Part shown: in pieces, positions 61,507-64,000 of the stretch
How the letters are laid out: the number at the start of each line of letters is the position of its first letter
Position numbering within the stretch: position 1 is the first letter of the stretch
NCBI RefSeq assembly: GCF_025971945.1
Contig: NZ_JAPDHW010000014.1
Location: 20,873 to 84,872, forward strand
Direction: 5' to 3'
Length of the DNA: 64,000 nucleotides
Source: Chryseobacterium kimseyorum
GTDB lineage: Bacteria; Bacteroidota; Bacteroidia; Flavobacteriales; Weeksellaceae
Notes under the pieces: model-generated
Databases searched by the model: none
Told to the model about the DNA's origin: nothing
The model's input: only the letters and a program-made list of their open reading frames with translations
Translations under genes and position numbers: made by a program

Positions 61507-62133
61507 TTAATTTTTCCTTCTGCATTTGCTGATGATTGTGTCTGATATGGTTTCATTTCCCTGCTGATAGTATCTCAGAACGCTGTAATAATTTACAGTA
61601 TCATTTTTACAAAACTGAACGCTTAAACTGGCTATGCGATACTGATTGTAATGACTCAGTTCCTCACTCGAAAATCCTCCAGGATCTTCTTCATTTTCGA
61701 TAAAATGTGCGGTGCCGGCTTGTCCAAACGGATCTGTGCCCCAACCCTCAAAATACGTGTAGAAATCGATATGATAATCCATATCCGTTCTGGAATCAGA
61801 AACATCCGTGGCTTTATAGTGACTTTTAAATTTATTTTCATTGCCGATAAATTCCGCATTCATCTTTTCAATCGCCATTTTTTTAATTATTCTGTTCAGA
61901 GAATCTCTGTCACTTATTTCATTGTCGACGAGATATAAATTTGGATAAACTTTAGACTGAATAAATCTCATACTGTGGTCGACAAAAAAAACATTATAAA
62001 TCAAAAGAAAAAGTAAGGCAAGTCCTAAAACGGTAAAAGAATACTTTCTGCGTATAGGATTTTTTAAAAGCCAAATGATTGCGATTATTAAAAAAGCAAT
62101 GATGATGAAAGATAAAATCAGGATGAATGCCAT
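61507..62133 (-). CDS. Membrane-anchored hypothetical protein (cluster gene 3)
   Basis: 208 residues. Two N-terminal membrane helices (about 1-20 and 29-49) leave a soluble periplasmic domain of about 150 residues (DNEISDRDSLNRIIKKMAIEKMNAEFIGN...). Its stop is 11 bases before the next start, so co-transcription with cluster gene 4 is likely. Not recognised. Confidence 0.6.
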   Translation of the reverse strand: MAFILILSFIIIAFLIIAIIWLLKNPIRRKYSFTVLGLALLFLLIYNVFFVDHSMRFIQSKVYPNLYLVDNEISDRDSLNRIIKKMAIEKMNAEFIGNENKFKSHYKATDVSDSRTDMDYHIDFYTYFEGWGTDPFGQAGTAHFIENEEDPGGFSSEELSHYNQYRIASLSVQFCKNDTVNYYSVLRYYQQGNETISDTIISKCRRKN

Positions 62134-62204
62134 AATCGTGCTTGTAACTTTTTTTGCTTATACAGTAATCTAAGTATCAGGTCAGGAAATAATTGTTGAA
62201 ATAA

Positions 62205-63371
62205 CTATTTATAATTTTCAAATAGTTCCCTGTAAAACTCGATCTCATTTTTATAATGGTCAGGAGGTGTTTGAACTAAGTCTGGGAATTCTTTCATGAT
62301 GATAAACTTCTTATTTTTGGTTTTTGAAATTAAGCAAAATGCATCTTGTGATTTTCTCTGAAAAACGGTGCTGTGGTCAGTTTTTAAAATCTGTTGATAG
62401 TCTGCAGTATAGAAAAATCTAAAATTCAAATCTCTTAAGTAATCAAAATTTTTATCAGTATCTGTGATACTTACTGTCCCGTTGTTGTGTACAGCGTAAA
62501 GATTGGTCCAAACAGTTTCTATTTCTTTATTATTGCTAAAAACAGTGTAATAAGGATTGTTTCCCTGATCTGAAGGTGAAAACGATTTTAAATTTTGATC
62601 AGAGGTGAATTCTTTTTTTACTTCGAGATTAAGTTTTCTGAAAAAGTCTTTTTCCAAAACGGAAAGCTGTTTCTCGTAAGAATTCCAACTTTTATCTTGG
62701 TTTTTAATGGGTTTAGAAATATTTTTAGCCATTCTGATCTGATGCAGCAGCTGATTGATCATCTCATCAGTTTTCGCTTCGGGACGTTTATTTTGAAAAG
62801 GAATATCGCTCAGGTAAACTAAATATTCAGAATTTTTGGGTAGGTACTCAAAATAGAAAGCTTTCAATTTCCCATAATCACTAATGATAGCGCTGTTGTC
62901 ATCTTTATACAGGACTTCATCAAAAGATTTCAGGAAATCTGAGATCATCAGTAGATTCTTACTTTTATTTTTCACGATAAAAAAATCACCTTCTCCGTAT
63001 GAAGACGAGTAGAGGTAAGGAATAAAATTGGATACAGAAAAATGCTTAAAATCACCGCTATTGCTGTCAATGATAAGGTCGTCTGTAACTTTCCATTGAA
63101 ATTTGTAGTAACTGTTTTGGCTGTTTTGATTCGGAATATACTCGATTCTGTAATTGAATGGCAGATTAAAAGTGTAGCCTTTCTCCAGATGAGAATACCT
63201 GATTGTCGGAGTCTGAAAAATTTCTTCTGTTTTTACAGAATCACTTAGCGCGACCATCTTTGATGATCTCGTTATTGCTTGGGAAGGTGTCACTGAAGAA
63301 TCGTCTGTTTGCTTCTTTCCTTCACAGCAAGTGAATACAGTGAGGAAAATGATGAGTACTGAATTTTTCAT
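62205..63371 (-). CDS. Lipoprotein of unknown function (cluster gene 2)
   Basis: 388 residues. A type II signal peptide with lipobox FTCC (lipidated Cys15 or Cys16), followed by a Ser/Asp-rich linker, a beta-rich domain (YTFNLPFNYRIEYIPNQNSQN) and a C-terminal helical and beta part. I do not recognise a family. The repeated theme with its neighbours, lipobox then low-complexity linker then a beta domain, suggests that the cluster encodes cell-envelope proteins that work at the same place. Confidence 0.62.
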   Translation of the reverse strand: MKNSVLIIFLTVFTCCEGKKQTDDSSVTPSQAITRSSKMVALSDSVKTEEIFQTPTIRYSHLEKGYTFNLPFNYRIEYIPNQNSQNSYYKFQWKVTDDLIIDSNSGDFKHFSVSNFIPYLYSSSYGEGDFFIVKNKSKNLLMISDFLKSFDEVLYKDDNSAIISDYGKLKAFYFEYLPKNSEYLVYLSDIPFQNKRPEAKTDEMINQLLHQIRMAKNISKPIKNQDKSWNSYEKQLSVLEKDFFRKLNLEVKKEFTSDQNLKSFSPSDQGNNPYYTVFSNNKEIETVWTNLYAVHNNGTVSITDTDKNFDYLRDLNFRFFYTADYQQILKTDHSTVFQRKSQDAFCLISKTKNKKFIIMKEFPDLVQTPPDHYKNEIEFYRELFENYK

Positions 63372-63526
63372 TTATTATGTTTTTCTATTTTTTAAATTAA
63401 TATAACGGAAAACCACCATTGTATAGAATCTAAGTTCGTATTTAAAAGGATATCTGTTAGCTACATAATTTCATTTAACTCGTCCTGCGAAATTATTTTC
63501 CCATTATTTTGTTTTCAGAATCTATC

Positions 63527-63736
63527 TTATTCTTTTTGAATGATAGGAGTCTCTTCAAGATTTGGTCTTCCTCCGCTTTCGAAACCTGTTATAAAAATGT
63601 ATGCGACTCCAATGAAAAAAAGCATTAAAATAGCGGCAGCAATTATCACCTTTCTTGTGAGAGTGAGATTGGGGATTTTAATCAGAACAAATATTGCAAT
63701 AATAACTGTAATTAAAACTAATGGAATGATTCCCAT
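63527..63736 (-). CDS. Small two-helix membrane protein (cluster gene 1)
   Basis: 69 residues: two membrane helices (about 4-22 and 28-50) and a short polar tail. No family recognised. It is the first gene of the minus-strand run, 155 bases upstream of cluster gene 2; that gap shows nothing else. Confidence 0.55.
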   Translation of the reverse strand: MGIIPLVLITVIIAIFVLIKIPNLTLTRKVIIAAAILMLFFIGVAYIFITGFESGGRPNLEETPIIQKE

Positions 63737-63882
63737 CCTGGTGTTTTTTGTTAAATTTAAATCATATTTTTTAGATATAAATAATAAATTTCTGTATAGT
63801 TTGTGATTTTTGTATTCTATCGTATTACAGAAAGGATAATTTTTATCTTTTTGGTTGTAATAAGTGAATACGAACTGAATCC

Positions 63883-63895
63883 TAGCCCTGATGTT
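63883..63895. repeat. Remnant of the TAGCCC-type element
   Basis: CCTAGCCCTGATG corresponds to the start of the element at 57278-57386 with one or two changes. It lies 27 bases from the stop of the possible transposase tail. Confidence 0.4.
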
Positions 63896-63921
63896 CTATG
63901 TTAATCTGCAAATTCTTTAAG

Positions 63922-64000
63922 TTAAAATTTTAAGGTTTTCTGATAATCTGCCTGATAAGCTATTTTGTTTTTCACTACACCGAAACAGATCCTTAAAAGC
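63922..64000 (-). CDS. Cut-off C-terminus, possibly of an IS110-type transposase
   Basis: An open frame enters from the window edge and ends at a TAA at 63922-63924 after 25 residues (LLRICFGVVKNKIAYQADYQ...). A tail with a helix, then VVKNK..YQ.DY resembles C-termini of IS110-family transposases, but 25 residues cannot prove it. It could also be a chance open end. Confidence 0.25.
   Translation of the reverse strand, partial: LLRICFGVVKNKIAYQADYQKTLKF

Noticed and set aside
1..64000. CRISPR array, tRNA, rRNA or known riboswitch
   Set aside because: No regular spacer-repeat array, no cloverleaf with CCA-end context, no rRNA-like stretch and no riboswitch core were seen on either strand by reading. 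A covariance-model search would be the decisive test.

Overview
The window is AT-rich DNA from a Bacteroidota chromosome, most likely a Chryseobacterium-like member of the Weeksellaceae. The evidence is the type IX secretion (T9SS) genes porV, porU and gldJ, secreted proteins with T9SS C-terminal sorting domains, many SusD-era style lipoproteins with a short lipobox, and promoters of the Bacteroidota form TTG-N(17-23)-TAnnTTTG. No rRNA, tRNA or CRISPR array was seen. The taxonomic call is inference from these family features.

Layout. 1-8.4 kb: a cut-off TauE/SafE exporter, a beta-barrel gene bracketed by 38-bp direct repeats, a DUF1543 gene, purK, then a minus-strand run of a lipoprotein, a cation/proton antiporter, a small helical protein, a frameshifted HhH glycosylase-like gene and a pilin-like protein, followed by an EamA transporter. 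8.4-20.5 kb: purE, a tandem pair of BspA-type leucine-rich surface proteins carrying T9SS signals, a YiaA-type membrane protein, ahcY, a HugZ-like protein, the aguB-aguA pair (agmatine to putrescine), a phosphopantetheinyl transferase and an FUSC membrane protein. 20.5-34.2 kb: the T9SS block (porV, porU, divergent gldJ), murF, a Nudix hydrolase, an SRPBCC protein, anmK, lptC with its upstream outer-membrane protein gene, and holB.

34.3-43.8 kb: a TetR-controlled tripartite efflux operon (TetR, TolC, HlyD, DHA2 MFS) with an operator palindrome lying on the -33 box, an HxlR regulator divergent from an NAD(P)H oxidoreductase, a lipoprotein with a heme c motif, a second EamA transporter, and a MazG-like gene coupled to tag. 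43.8-51 kb is more accessory: two conserved hypotheticals, an ABC-type ATPase/TOPRIM-like gene broken by two compensating frameshifts, a patatin phospholipase with a membrane hairpin, corA and fabH. 51-64 kb: a thioredoxin-TPR protein, two small lipoproteins, pruA, a four-helix membrane protein, topoisomerase IB, a 55-residue lipoprotein, a DUF6526-like protein, a Xaa-Pro aminopeptidase, and a run of five uncharacterised lipoprotein or membrane genes reaching almost to the window end, where a short possible transposase tail is cut off.

The strongest non-gene signals are (i) a repeat family with an ATTCACTTGCGAAGC core found three times, each immediately upstream of a promoter and in the same orientation to the gene (purE, holB, pruA); (ii) the 38-bp direct repeats around the beta-barrel gene; (iii) two genes broken at short A-runs, which are either real decay or sequencing errors; (iv) several other degenerate interspersed repeats in intergenic gaps.
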